A stretch of DNA of 64,000 bases from Pseudobutyrivibrio sp. YE44 (GCF_900104335.1 NZ_FMXT01000003.1:62001-126000), one strand, 5' to 3'. Shown: positions 1-8,940, numbered from the stretch's first letter. A program made the numbers and translations. The notes: generated by a model from the sequence alone, not told the origin.

Positions 1-2
1 GT

Positions 3-176
3 GCTGCTCTTATTATCGCAGGCCTTGCTGCAGATGGATTTACAGTTATTGATGATATTAAGTATATCCAGCGTGGTTATGAGGATATCATCGGAAAGCT
101 TTCAAAGCTTGGTGCTGATATTGCAGAAGTTGATTCTGAGCACGATTTACAAAAGTTCAAGCTCAAGGTTTCTTAG
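3..176 (+). CDS. murA: UDP-N-acetylglucosamine 1-carboxyvinyltransferase, C-terminal end (partial)
   Basis: This is the last 57 codons of a gene that begins before the window. The frame starting at base 3 reads [12 protein letters not shown], then [19 protein letters not shown], and stops at 174-176. The [10 protein letters not shown] stretch and the RGYE...KL..LGA ending are characteristic of MurA, the cytosolic enzyme that transfers enolpyruvate from PEP to UDP-GlcNAc in the first committed step of peptidoglycan synthesis. The catalytic Cys loop lies outside the window, so activity cannot be judged. The gene ends 27 bases before the next start codon, so the two may be co-transcribed. Confidence 0.85.
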   Translation, partial: AALIIAGLAADGFTVIDDIKYIQRGYEDIIGKLSKLGADIAEVDSEHDLQKFKLKVS

Positions 177-203
177 TTTTTACGACTTAGTAAGGTGGAA
201 TAA

Positions 204-425
204 ATGGATATTACTGAAAAGATTGAAGTAGATGACTGCCCAATTTGTGGCGGTGCAGGTCTTATTGAAGAGGAAGACCATGGTTTTTATGTAGCATGTC
301 TCGATTGTGGCAGCTACACAGGTACAGTTAGTTACAAGACTGAAGATGGAAAGCAGGAAGCAGCTGAGAAAGCTGCAATGCTTTGGAATACCGGCAAAGT
401 AATAAACTCCGCTCCAGGTGAATAA
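204..425 (+). CDS. Small Lar-like zinc-ribbon protein
   Basis: A 73-residue protein with two CxxC knuckles (CPICGG near residue 13 and CLDCGS near residue 33), followed by an acidic linker and a final AAMLWNTGK segment. The order CPxCGG - C..CG - EAA..WN is that of the Lar/restriction-alleviation-like zinc ribbon family, usually phage- or element-derived proteins of 60-80 residues. A role in protecting DNA from restriction is known only for the enterobacterial founder and is not shown here. The start has an SD-like AAGGTGG about 8 bases upstream. It follows murA closely and is followed by a structured element and a terminator. Confidence 0.6.
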   Translation: MDITEKIEVDDCPICGGAGLIEEEDHGFYVACLDCGSYTGTVSYKTEDGKQEAAEKAAMLWNTGKVINSAPGE

Positions 426-432
426 ATACTCC

Positions 433-526
433 GCTTCTAGTTACGCTCTCAAGCCTGAATATTACTCCGGAGAGCTGAAGAAAGCTCTCATTGAGTAACA
501 CTCAGAGCTAGATAGCTACTAGAAGC
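433..526 (+). ncRNA. Structured intergenic element, copy A
   Basis: First of three copies of one elongated hairpin (others at 2263-2349 and 7324-7416). P1 is a perfect 9-bp stem, 433-441 with 518-526. After P1 comes TAC, then short helix P2 (GCT with AGC, AAGC with GCTA), P3 (TTACTC with GAGTAA), and an apical stem GAGAGCT/AGCTCTC closed by loop GAAGAA. The copies share single-stranded or loop bases while their stems differ by compensating changes, which points to a conserved RNA fold. It starts 7 bases after the Lar-like stop codon and is followed by a separate terminator. I do not recognise it as a known family. Confidence 0.6.
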
Positions 527-536
527 TCAATTATTT

Positions 537-566
537 AAACTCCCTTGAATAAGGGGGTTTATTTTT
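537..566 (+). terminator. Intrinsic terminator after the Lar-like gene
   Basis: A 10-bp stem, AAACTCCCTT (537-546) with AAGGGGGTTT (551-560), loop GAAT, followed by ATTTTTT. It ends the murA/Lar-like transcription unit, about 10 bases after structured element copy A. Confidence 0.85.
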
Positions 567-728
567 TGCCTTAACGAATAATACGAAAATAAGGGGATAG
601 AGTGAAATTTTTGTGAAATATCTGCTATTTAACATTAAATTCACAGAAATCTTGGTATACTACAGATATTAAGATAGGATTAAAGCCGTTTTGTAACGGC
701 CATTTAGTTTCTAAATGGAGGGTCAAGT

Positions 729-2219
729 ATGCCAGATAGAGAAGAACAAATGGATATCAAAAGCAGGCAAATGCTTGAAAGAAACCGATTGGCAAGATAT
801 TGCGGAACAATAACATGTATAGCCTTATTGTTTTGCACAATAAGATCCCTTGCCTTAGATGGTATGAATGCCTTGGAAATTGCCAGGTTAATTGTTGCCA
901 TTGTCGATTTGATTATCTTCCAGGTAATGTACAAGGTATGTGGCTCAGAGTACAAGTATAAGTATGTAGTAACACTTTCTATGGTGGTACTCTTCGTAAT
1001 AAATATTTATTTTCCTGCAGATAAGAATATGTATATCTTTATGTATACAATCATTCTTATTGTTATGATTTATGGAGAGGCAAACACTGTAAAGATTGGA
1101 TGCTTTGTGGCTAACTTCTGCTTGGTGACATCGGGAATTATAGAACTAAAAAGTAAAAACATTACTGGTCGTGAGCTGGTTACAGAGCTTGTTTTTTCTT
1201 TGATTGCGTGCACAATCTCAGTTGTTGTATGTAAGCAGCAAAGAAGGCAGACTACAGAGACTCTTGAAACCATTAAAGAAAGTGCAGATGAAATGAAAGA
1301 AACCTCAGCTACTATTGTTAGTCTGGCTGAGCAGTTGAATCAGAAGTTCGTAGAAGCAAACGAAGTATCTACAAAGCTTAACGAATCTATGCAGGATGCA
1401 AACAATTCTGTACAAGAAATCGTGGAAGGTGTAAAGAATACAGCAGAAGCTATTGAAAACCAAACTAATAAGACAGCTGTTATTCAGGAAAGCATTCAGA
1501 CAGTTGGTGGTGAGGCAGGCAATATTGATGATGTTTCAATAAGTGTAGAAGAATCTGTTAACGAAGGTGTTGATCTTATTAATCAGCTAAAGAGTCAGGC
1601 AGAAAAAGTTGCTAACATCAACATTGAAACAAGTTCAACCACACAGGCCCTTAATGATAGTATCCAGGATATCCAGGGAATAACAGAAACAATCCTTGGT
1701 ATTTCAAGTCAGACAAATCTGCTAGCGCTTAATGCTTCAATCGAGGCAGCTAGAGCTGGTGAGGCCGGAAAGGGCTTTGCAGTTGTTGCTGATGAGATTA
1801 GAGCTCTTTCAGAAAGCACAAGAGAGGCAACAGAAGAGATTTCAAAGATTATTGAAAGACTTATAAGCGATGCGCGTTCCGCATCTTCGGCAATGTCAAA
1901 ATCTGCTGAGTATGCAACAAAGCAGAATGAGTTAATCGAGGAGACAGGAACAAAGCTTGATGCAATCAAGGAAGGCACTGATGAATTAAGAGGCGGTGTT
2001 GTTCAGGTAAGAGGTTCTGTTGATGAGATTATTACAGCAAACCAGGAAATCATGGACAATATTACAAATATCTCAGCAACCTCAGAAGAAGTAGCTGCGG
2101 CTGCTGATACTGTTGGTGAGGTAAGTAATCAGGCTATGGATGCACTTGCAGAAATGAATGATACTCTTGATGTGATTAATAGAATCGCCAAGGAAATGGA
2201 AGAAATGGCACTTAAATAA
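729..2219 (+). CDS. Membrane methyl-accepting chemotaxis protein with polytopic N-terminus
   Basis: A 496-residue chemoreceptor. The N-terminal part (residues ~20-170) contains about five or six hydrophobic segments with only short loops and no visible periplasmic ligand domain, so it probably senses within or at the membrane. A long heptad-rich region follows. The signalling tip near residues 325-362 contains [19 protein letters not shown] and [12 protein letters not shown], the canonical MCP hairpin that contacts CheA and CheW. No HAMP domain is evident. SD GGAGGG lies 7 bases before ATG 729. It stands alone between terminator-like elements; no che genes are in the window. Function assignment is secure, the stimulus is unknown. 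Confidence 0.92.
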   Translation: MPDREEQMDIKSRQMLERNRLARYCGTITCIALLFCTIRSLALDGMNALEIARLIVAIVDLIIFQVMYKVCGSEYKYKYVVTLSMVVLFVINIYFPADKNMYIFMYTIILIVMIYGEANTVKIGCFVANFCLVTSGIIELKSKNITGRELVTELVFSLIACTISVVVCKQQRRQTTETLETIKESADEMKETSATIVSLAEQLNQKFVEANEVSTKLNESMQDANNSVQEIVEGVKNTAEAIENQTNKTAVIQESIQTVGGEAGNIDDVSISVEESVNEGVDLINQLKSQAEKVANINIETSSTTQALNDSIQDIQGITETILGISSQTNLLALNASIEAARAGEAGKGFAVVADEIRALSESTREATEEISKIIERLISDARSASSAMSKSAEYATKQNELIEETGTKLDAIKEGTDELRGGVVQVRGSVDEIITANQEIMDNITNISATSEEVAAAADTVGEVSNQAMDALAEMNDTLDVINRIAKEMEEMALK

Positions 2220-2236
2220 AACTAAATAAGAACAAC

Positions 2237-2380
2237 GGGTTCTGTTTATTTTAAACTATGATGCTGGTTACGGCCACAAGCCATGGATAACTCAGAGAAA
2301 GCTGAAGAAAGCTTCCCTTGAGTTACCCATGAGCTTGATGCCTACCAGCTTTTTTGTTTGGGGAGACAGAACCCTTATTT
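2237..2380 (+). ncRNA. Structured intergenic element, copy B, nested in a terminator stem
   Basis: Copy B of the three-copy element is 2263-2349: P1 GCTGGT/ACCAGC, P2 GGC/GCC plus AAGC/GCTT, P3 ATGG-A-TAACTCA with TGAGTTA-C-CCAT (A.C mismatch conserved), apical stem AAGCT/AGCTT with loop GAAGAA. It is followed by TTTTTT. An outer stem GGGTTCTGT (2237-2245) with ACAGAACCC (2366-2374), followed by TTATTTT, encloses the whole element. The outer stem looks like an ordinary terminator whose loop now contains the element. It separates the chemoreceptor from the protease gene. Confidence 0.6.
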
Positions 2381-2467
2381 TGCACATTTATAATAATTAG
2401 AGTAAAATTAGTCTAATAGATATCGGGATAATTTAGATAGAAATTCAATATACGTGGGGGAAAACAT

Positions 2468-4861
2468 ATGGCAGATAGACCAGTTTCGAGAAAAAAGAAT
2501 GTGACAGGTTCAGGTTCAGTTAATCGCAAAGGTAGCGGTCTAGGCGGTGGTCCTGTTGGTGGAGGACATGTGCCTGGTTCAGGGGGAAGCTTTGGCGGAA
2601 ATAGAGATGGTGGCTATGGAGGCGGGCTTGGCAAGATTATCATTATTGCCTTAGTTCTTTTGCTCGGTGGCGGTGGAGGACTTGGTGCCTTTTTAGGAGG
2701 CGGTTCAGGTTCAACTGGCTCTGTTACAAGCTCTGGCACCACAACCACTATAAACACAATTAGTTCCATGGCATCACTGCTCCTTGGAAATGGCAGCACA
2801 AGCATGGCACAAAGTGGAAATGCAAGTTGGAGTAGCAAGGCAAATACCGGCGTATTAGATGAGTCCGTGGCTGATGGTGCTCGTGAAAAATACACAGTGC
2901 TTCAGGGTGATGGCAAAGATACTGTCACAATCATGGTCTATATGTGTGGTACAGATCTTGAATCTAGAGGTGCCATGGCATCTAAGGATATTCAGGAGAT
3001 GCTCAATGCCAAAGTAGGAGATAAGATTAATCTTCTTGTATATACTGGCGGTTGCACCAATTGGCAAAATACGGTAGTCAGCAAAAACACCAACCAAATC
3101 TACCAGATTAAGAATGGCAAGATGGTGCGAGTTAAGGACAACCTTGGTGATTTGCCAATGACGGACCCTAACACTCTATCTTCATATATAAAGTTTTGTA
3201 GTGAGAACTACAAAGCAGACAGATACGATTTGATTTTCTGGGATCATGGCGGTGGTTCTGTCACAGGCTATGGTTATGATGAGAAGCACAAAGATGCAGG
3301 TTCTATGGACCTGGCAAAAATAAATAAAGCTCTTAAAGCAGGTGGCATAAAGTTCGATTTCATCGGTTTCGATGCGTGTCTCATGGCAACAGTAGAAAAT
3401 GCTCTTATGCTAGATGCACACGGTGATTATATGGTGGCATCTGAGGAGACTGAGCCAGGTATCGGCTGGTATTACACAGATTGGCTTACCAAGTTAAATG
3501 AGAATACTTCAATGCCAACAATTGAGATTGGCAAGAACATAGTTGATGATTTTGTGGCACAGTGTGACATTAATTGCCGCGGTCAGAAGACAACTCTTTC
3601 AATAGTGGATCTGGCTGAGCTTTCGACAACAGTTCCTGAGGATTTAAAGAGCTTTGCTGAGGCTACAACTAATCATATTGACAAGAAGGAATACAAGGTT
3701 GTTTCAAATGCAAGATCATCCTCAAGAGAATTTGCCACATCCTCTAAAATCGACCAAATTGACCTTATAGATTTTGCCATCAAGATGGATGATGAATCTG
3801 GCAAGGAGCTATCAAAATCTCTGAAGAGCACTATAAAGTACAACAAGACCTCTAGCAACATGACAAATGCCTATGGTCTTTCTATCTATTTCCCATACCG
3901 TCAGACAAACAAGGTGGACAGCATGGTGAACACCTACGACGAGATTGGTATGGACGAAAGCTATAGCAACTGTATTCAGAAGTTTGCATCAATGGCATAT
4001 TATGGCCAGGCAGCAGGTTCAGGTACATCAAACGCAAATCCTGCCAGCATTCTTCTTGGAACAGGAAGCAGTAATGGTTCTAGCGGAAGTATGGATAGTG
4101 CCCAGGCAATTATGCAAATCCTTAATGCTGTAATGACCCAGAAGTCTACCATGGATAACTTCCTTAACAAGGGTCCTTCTATGGAGGAAGCAGCTGAATA
4201 TATTGCTGAGAACAACATAAACCCAGATGATTTAAAGTGGAAGATGAATGATGCTGGGGAGAATGTTATTGCCCTTAGTGAAAGCCAGTGGGATAACATT
4301 CAAGGAATAGAGTATTCAACATTTGTAGATGACGGTGAAGGCTATATTGACCTTGGTCTAGATAACGTTTTTGATTGGGATGAGGATGGGAATCTTAAGG
4401 CCAACACCGATAGAAGCTGGTTGGCAATAGATGGTCAGATTGTGGCATATTATCACATTGATACCACAGGAGATGAAGATAACTACACAATCACAGGACG
4501 TGTTCCAGTGTTATTAAATGGTGAGCGAGCAGAGCTAATCCTTGTATTTGATTCAGAAAACGAGGATGGCTACATTGCAGGTGCCACCTTTGATTATAAG
4601 ATTATTGATGGTGCGACAGAGACAATTGCCAAGAATCTTACGGAGCTTCAGGCCGGGGATAAAATTGAATTCCTATGTGATTACTATAGCTATGATGGAG
4701 AATTTAGCGATAAGTACTCTCTTGGAGATATGGTATTACAAAAGGATATGGCAGATATTCAAATTTCGAATTTGGTGATTGAAGACAAGCCTATATTGAT
4801 ATCCTATGTCTTCACCGATATATATGGTAACAACTACTACACTGACGGACTGTCTCAGTAG
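2468..4861 (+). CDS. Clostripain-family (C11) cysteine peptidase, membrane-anchored
   Basis: A 797-residue protein. Residues 1-55 are Gly/Ser-rich and basic, followed by a hydrophobic segment (~57-80) that should act as a signal anchor, then a Gly/Ser/Thr-rich linker. The peptidase domain begins near residue 155 (TVTIMVYMCGTDLES). The catalytic pair is visible as His260 in FWDHGGG and Cys304 in FDACLM, spaced as in clostripain. Family members cleave after basic residues, usually outside the cell. The last ~250 residues are not recognisable and may bind substrate or the surface. SD GGGGGA precedes ATG 2468. The next gene begins 241 bases later after a structured leader, so this is probably monocistronic. 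Confidence 0.85.
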   Translation: MADRPVSRKKNVTGSGSVNRKGSGLGGGPVGGGHVPGSGGSFGGNRDGGYGGGLGKIIIIALVLLLGGGGGLGAFLGGGSGSTGSVTSSGTTTTINTISSMASLLLGNGSTSMAQSGNASWSSKANTGVLDESVADGAREKYTVLQGDGKDTVTIMVYMCGTDLESRGAMASKDIQEMLNAKVGDKINLLVYTGGCTNWQNTVVSKNTNQIYQIKNGKMVRVKDNLGDLPMTDPNTLSSYIKFCSENYKADRYDLIFWDHGGGSVTGYGYDEKHKDAGSMDLAKINKALKAGGIKFDFIGFDACLMATVENALMLDAHGDYMVASEETEPGIGWYYTDWLTKLNENTSMPTIEIGKNIVDDFVAQCDINCRGQKTTLSIVDLAELSTTVPEDLKSFAEATTNHIDKKEYKVVSNARSSSREFATSSKIDQIDLIDFAIKMDDESGKELSKSLKSTIKYNKTSSNMTNAYGLSIYFPYRQTNKVDSMVNTYDEIGMDESYSNCIQKFASMAYYGQAAGSGTSNANPASILLGTGSSNGSSGSMDSAQAIMQILNAVMTQKSTMDNFLNKGPSMEEAAEYIAENNINPDDLKWKMNDAGENVIALSESQWDNIQGIEYSTFVDDGEGYIDLGLDNVFDWDEDGNLKANTDRSWLAIDGQIVAYYHIDTTGDEDNYTITGRVPVLLNGERAELILVFDSENEDGYIAGATFDYKIIDGATETIAKNLTELQAGDKIEFLCDYYSYDGEFSDKYSLGDMVLQKDMADIQISNLVIEDKPILISYVFTDIYGNNYYTDGLSQ

Positions 4862-4882
4862 TTGAGGATTCTATTTCACGAC

Positions 4883-5095
4883 TTATTGTGAGTCATTAAA
4901 GGAAAGGATCACAATAACTTATAGATGTGTGTCAGAAGTCCAGACAAGATCCGAAGCGACTTGTACCGGACTTTTGACACATATTAATCTATGTGATAGA
5001 ATTCATGTGCTGTTAAACTTTTATCAATCAAATTAGCTTGCAAAAAACTGTTTTAACAGGAGGAGACCCGCCTAAGGGCTTCTACCAGAAGGAGG
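4883..5095 (+). promoter_or_regulatory. Structured 5' leader upstream of the ECF transporter gene
   Basis: Four stems follow one another in 213 bases: TTATTGTGA (4883-4891) with TCACAATAA (4909-4917); a 14-bp stem 4928-4941 with 4968-4981, capped by ACAAG/CTTGT; CTGTTAAA (5010-5017) with TTTAACAG (5052-5059); and CTTCT (5079-5083) with AGAAG (5087-5091), the last touching the SD GGAGG at 5091-5095. The layout suits translational control by a riboswitch-like leader. It does not match the TPP, FMN, folate, preQ1 or cobalamin consensus patterns I know. Ligand and function are unknown. Confidence 0.45.
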
Positions 5096-5102
5096 AAACA
5101 AT

Positions 5103-6023
5103 ATGCAAAGCAACAATTCTAAGACCTATGAGCTTGTGCTCACAGCGTTATTCGTAGCCATTATTGTAGTTATGGCTTCAACCCCACTCGGATATATTCC
5201 ACTCGTAGTTATTAATGCAACAACACTTCATATTCCAGTTATCATTGGTTCACTTTTCTTAGGACCAAAGAAGGGAGCATGCCTTGGCGGAGTATTTGGT
5301 ATCACAAGCTTTATTAAGAGCTCACTTACACCAACTCCATCAGCATTCGCATTCTCTCCAGTGGCAGCTCTTACTATGCTTCCACATGATACTGTAGGAC
5401 AGGCAATGGCACTTGTTTTCAAGAGCACATTCATTGCAATCGTTCCTAGAATCCTTATTGGTGTGGTTCCATATTTTGTTTATGTTGGAATCAAGAAGGC
5501 AATCAGCTCAGAGAAGAAGCTTGCTTACGGTTCAGTTATTAACGTGCTCATCTCTTTCATCATGGGCTTTGGTGTTTTCGCATTCTTCAATAAGATGATT
5601 TCTGAAGGTAAGGTTGGCTTTTCAGTAACAACTGCACAGGTGATTGGCGCAGTTGTAGGAATCGCAGTGTTCGCAGCTATCGAGTATTTATTTATGAATA
5701 AAGATGCTAAAGCACTCGGATTTATCACAGCAGGTATTTCTGGTGCAATGACAAATACACTTCTTGTTATGGGAAGCATTTATGCATTCTACAGAATCCC
5801 ATATTCAGAGGTTCTTCAGATTGACCCAAGCGCACTTATGGGAGTAATTGGTGGAATCATCAGCTTCAACGGTGTTATTGAGGCAATCGTTGGTGCAGTA
5901 ATTGTATACCTTGTTGGTATTGTCCTCGACAAGATTAAGCCAGCAGGTGTATATTCAGGAAAGAAGAATATAAAGGTAGATACTGTGGCTGGAACAGATT
6001 CTGTTCAGAAAATGGCGCAGTAA
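5103..6023 (+). CDS. ECF transporter S component, probable pantothenate or other vitamin
   Basis: A 306-residue integral membrane protein with at least six hydrophobic segments. The N-terminal pattern (LVLTALFVAIIVVMA ... TTLHIPVIIGSLFLGPK.GA) is that of S components of energy-coupling factor transporters, which bind a vitamin and dock on a shared EcfT/EcfA module encoded elsewhere. It is longer than the usual ~190 residues. The adjacent coaBC gene suggests pantothenate or a coenzyme A precursor, which would make it PanT-like; that is inference from context. SD AAGGAGG lies 7 bases before ATG 5103. Expression may be controlled by the structured leader just upstream. Confidence 0.75.
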   Translation: MQSNNSKTYELVLTALFVAIIVVMASTPLGYIPLVVINATTLHIPVIIGSLFLGPKKGACLGGVFGITSFIKSSLTPTPSAFAFSPVAALTMLPHDTVGQAMALVFKSTFIAIVPRILIGVVPYFVYVGIKKAISSEKKLAYGSVINVLISFIMGFGVFAFFNKMISEGKVGFSVTTAQVIGAVVGIAVFAAIEYLFMNKDAKALGFITAGISGAMTNTLLVMGSIYAFYRIPYSEVLQIDPSALMGVIGGIISFNGVIEAIVGAVIVYLVGIVLDKIKPAGVYSGKKNIKVDTVAGTDSVQKMAQ

Positions 6024-6035
6024 CACACCTCATCA

Positions 6036-6072
6036 GTCTGCTATCGCAGACAGCTTCTCGCCAAAGAGAAGC
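6036..6072 (+). other. Tandem small hairpins between ECF gene and coaBC
   Basis: Two adjacent perfect stems: GTCTGC (6036-6041) with GCAGAC (6046-6051), and GCTTCTC (6053-6059) with GAGAAGC (6066-6072). No U-run follows, so they are more likely a processing or mRNA-stability element in a bicistronic transcript than a terminator. Confidence 0.45.
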
Positions 6073-6129
6073 CATTGGTAAGCTAAGATATAAAACAGCA
6101 ATACGACAGTCCGGAGGTAATAAGGAATC

Positions 6130-7317
6130 ATGTTAAAGGGTAAATGTGTGGTACTTGGAGTAACAGGCTCCATTGCAGCATATAAGATTGCAAATCTTGC
6201 ATCAGCGCTTGTTAAGTTGGGCGCGGATGTTAATGTCATTATGACAAAAAATGCCACAAACTTTATCAATCCTATTACCTTTGAAACTTTAACAAGCAAT
6301 AAATGTCTTGTAGATACATTTGATAGAGATTTTCAATTTAATGTTGAACATGTGGCGCTGGCAAAAAGGGCAGATATTTTTATGGTTGCTCCTGCCAGTG
6401 CCAATGTGATTGGCAAGATGGCTCACGGTATAGCAGATGATATGCTTACCACCACTATTCTTGCGGCAAAGTGTAAGAAGCTGGTTAGCCCAGCCATGAA
6501 CACAAACATGTTTACAAATCCCATTGTTCAGGACAATCTTGAGACTCTCAAGAAGTACGGTTTTGAAATAATCCAGCCAGCCAGCGGATATTTGGCATGT
6601 GGCGACACTGGGGCAGGAAAGATGCCTGAGCCAGAGGTACTCTTACAGTATATTTTAAGAGAGCTTGCCCACGACCATGATTTGGTTGGCAAGAAAGTTC
6701 TTATCACAGCTGGCCCTACTGAAGAGGCTATTGATCCAGTTCGATACATTACAAATCACAGCACTGGCAAGATGGGTTATGCTCTTGCCAAGGCAGCAAT
6801 GGAACGAGGAGCTGAGGTTACTCTTGTGAGCGGCCCAGTGGCTCTCACTCCACCTATGTTTGTGGAGGTGGTAAATGTTCGTAGCGCTGCCGAGATGGCT
6901 GAGGCTGTGAAGTCCAGAGCCGAGGATAGCGACATCATCATCAAGAGTGCAGCAGTTGCAGACTACAGACCTGTAAATGTGGCAACTGAAAAGATAAAGA
7001 AAAAGGACGGAGAAGGTTCTAACATAGAATTGGAGCGCACCGAGGATATATTGTCATATCTTGGCGCTCACAAGAGCGATAATCAGTTTATCTGCGGATT
7101 TTCCATGGAGACTGAAAACATGCTAGAAAACTCCAAGGCTAAACTGAAAAAGAAAAACGTTGATATGATTGTTGCCAACAATCTTCGCACAGCTGGTGCA
7201 GGCTTTGGCACAGACACCAATGTGGTTACTCTTATTACAGCTGAGGATGCTGTAGAACTTCCAATAATGTCTAAAGAAGAAGTGGCACATGCCATTTTTG
7301 ACACTATTATAAAATAG
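6130..7317 (+). CDS. coaBC: Bifunctional phosphopantothenoylcysteine decarboxylase / phosphopantothenate-cysteine ligase
   Basis: 395 residues, the usual length for Dfp/CoaBC. The N-terminal half is the FMN-dependent decarboxylase (GVTGSIAAYK at residue 9, PASANVIGKMAHGIADD, SPAMNTNM and the CGDTGAGKM active-site loop). The C-terminal half from ~185 is the CTP-dependent ligase (ITAGPTEEAIDPVR, then NHSTGKMG). Together they perform two consecutive cytosolic steps of coenzyme A synthesis. SD GGAGG lies about 11 bases before ATG 6130. It follows the ECF S component by 106 bases, forming a vitamin uptake and use pair. The gene is followed by structured element copy C. Confidence 0.95.
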   Translation: MLKGKCVVLGVTGSIAAYKIANLASALVKLGADVNVIMTKNATNFINPITFETLTSNKCLVDTFDRDFQFNVEHVALAKRADIFMVAPASANVIGKMAHGIADDMLTTTILAAKCKKLVSPAMNTNMFTNPIVQDNLETLKKYGFEIIQPASGYLACGDTGAGKMPEPEVLLQYILRELAHDHDLVGKKVLITAGPTEEAIDPVRYITNHSTGKMGYALAKAAMERGAEVTLVSGPVALTPPMFVEVVNVRSAAEMAEAVKSRAEDSDIIIKSAAVADYRPVNVATEKIKKKDGEGSNIELERTEDILSYLGAHKSDNQFICGFSMETENMLENSKAKLKKKNVDMIVANNLRTAGAGFGTDTNVVTLITAEDAVELPIMSKEEVAHAIFDTIIK

Positions 7318-7323
7318 ACTATG

Positions 7324-7416
7324 ACCCCTAGTTACAGCCACAAGCCTTATATCTCTCAGAGTCAGCTATAGAAAGCTTCCCTTGAGAGACATAAGAGCTT
7401 GATGCTTACTAGGGGT
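7324..7416 (+). ncRNA. Structured intergenic element, copy C
   Basis: Third copy, starting 7 bases after the coaBC stop. P1 is ACCCCTAGT (7324-7332) with ACTAGGGGT (7408-7416). P2 is AGC/GCT plus AAGC/GCTT. P3 is TTAT-A-TCTCTCA with TGAGAGA-C-ATAA, keeping the same A.C mismatch as copy B although every base pair around it differs. The apical loop is ATAGAA between AGCT arms. It is followed by TTCTTTATTTC, a weak U-rich tail. The bases ACTATGA just before P1 are shared with copy B. Confidence 0.6.
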
Positions 7417-7572
7417 TCTTTATTTCTATATCAAAATTCAGAATATTTTGTGAATAGTTAAAAATCTTCCATAAATACTGTAAAATGGTAATAAGATACT
7501 ACGATATTCGGCAGGGGAACCCCCTTGGCGGATTATTTTGCTTATATTCTAAGGCGAAAAAGTGGGGAAGGT

Positions 7573-8940
7573 ATGAGAAAATACAAGTTCAAGTTGGTGG
7601 AGAATTACATAGCTTTGTTTAAAAAGCTGGTGGAGGCGATAGAGCTGGAATTGAAGGCTACAAACAGTGATTTTAACAAAACCAGCGAGTATCTTAATAC
7701 CTGCCAACAAAAGGCAATTGAACTTGGAGAATTCATAGAACAGCAGGAAGGCCTGGGCCACGCCACCGTTAAGGGGTTGGAGGATTTCTGCGAGCTGCTT
7801 TATGAAGTAAATGAAGATATTTTAAGTGAGCGAGGCCTGTCAGCAGATTCTGCCAAGCTTCGTCTAGGAAATGGAGTTAATAAAATTGAGGAAAGTGCTA
7901 AGTCAGATATAGAGATTCAGACACAAGTAGTTTTTTTGCCATATAAGGCCAGCATGTGGGATTCTCTGGAAACTGTGTGGAAAAGGCGAAGCCAGGAGCC
8001 GGGAACCCAAGCCTTGGTAATTCCTATTCCTTATTTTGACAGAAACGAAGATGGCTCTGTGAAGGAAATGCACTTTGAGGGCCTTGATTATCCAGAGGAT
8101 GTGCCTGTAGTGGACTTTCAGAAGTTTCAGTTTGAGGCAGAGCATCCTGACGAGGTGTACATTCACAATCCTTATGATGATTTGAACATTGTTACTTCCG
8201 TGCATCCTTACTTTTACAGTGAGAATATAAAAAAGTGGACGGATAAGCTGATTTATATTCCATATTTTGTGCTGGCGGACCCTGATCCTACAGATGAAAA
8301 AACGCTAGAGCATATTGCTGGATACGCATTATCAAAGGGAGTTGTTAATGCGGATGAGGTGATTGTCCAGTCGGAAAATATGAAGAAGGCATATGTGGAG
8401 GTGTTGACTCGCAGGTTTGGAGAGGATTCTCGTGAGACTTGGGAAAATAAAATCAAAGGAACAGGATCTCCAAAAATTGAAAAGCTTCTTGCCATGAAGG
8501 AGCAGGATATTCCTCTGCCGGATGATTGGCAGAAAGTGATTATGAAGCCTGATGGCACCAAGAAAAAGATAATCCTTTACAACACGAGTCTGGTTGCATT
8601 TCTTAATGCTGAAGAAAAGATGGTGACAAAGATAAAGGATGCTCTGCAAGTTTTCAAAGAAAACAAGGATGACGTGGCACTGCTTTGGAGACCACATCCT
8701 TTGACAATGGCAACCTTGGAAAGCATGATGCCAGATCTTTGTGAAGACTACAAGGCAATCGTTGAGGAATATAAAAAAGAAGGCTGGGGAATATATGATG
8801 ATTCGCCAGATATGGACAGGGCAATCATTGTCAGTGATGCCTATTACGGAGACGGCAGCAGCTTGGTGCAGCTATACGAGCTGTTGGAAAAACCAATAAT
8901 GATTCAAAATGCAGATGTTCTTTGCTGCGAGGAGGGCTAA
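7573..8940 (+). CDS. CDP-glycerol/ribitol phosphotransferase-like protein
   Basis: 455 residues from ATG 7573; an in-frame TTG at 7525 would add 16. I prefer ATG because GGGGAAGG sits just before it. Residues 1-120 are helical and unrecognised. The C-terminal part resembles TagB/TagF-type transferases that move glycerol- or ribitol-phosphate from the CDP carrier to a glycan: LLWRPHP near residue 378, and IIVSDAYYGDGSSLVQLYELL followed by KPIMIQ near the end, the S/GSS..YE...KP nucleotide-binding motif. The following three genes would make a CDP-pentitol, so this enzyme is likely the transferase that uses it. Acceptor is unknown. Confidence 0.7.
   Translation: MRKYKFKLVENYIALFKKLVEAIELELKATNSDFNKTSEYLNTCQQKAIELGEFIEQQEGLGHATVKGLEDFCELLYEVNEDILSERGLSADSAKLRLGNGVNKIEESAKSDIEIQTQVVFLPYKASMWDSLETVWKRRSQEPGTQALVIPIPYFDRNEDGSVKEMHFEGLDYPEDVPVVDFQKFQFEAEHPDEVYIHNPYDDLNIVTSVHPYFYSENIKKWTDKLIYIPYFVLADPDPTDEKTLEHIAGYALSKGVVNADEVIVQSENMKKAYVEVLTRRFGEDSRETWENKIKGTGSPKIEKLLAMKEQDIPLPDDWQKVIMKPDGTKKKIILYNTSLVAFLNAEEKMVTKIKDALQVFKENKDDVALLWRPHPLTMATLESMMPDLCEDYKAIVEEYKKEGWGIYDDSPDMDRAIIVSDAYYGDGSSLVQLYELLEKPIMIQNADVLCCEEG

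Noticed and set aside
1-231. 76-codon open frame from base 1
   Set aside because: The real coding frame is the murA end in the frame starting at base 3; this one is a shadow.
433-526. Hammerhead ribozyme or GEMM-type riboswitch for the structured element
   Set aside because: CTGAAGA followed by AAAG superficially recalls a hammerhead core, but the required CTGATGA / GAAA arrangement and cleavage site are absent, and the GEMM consensus does not fit.
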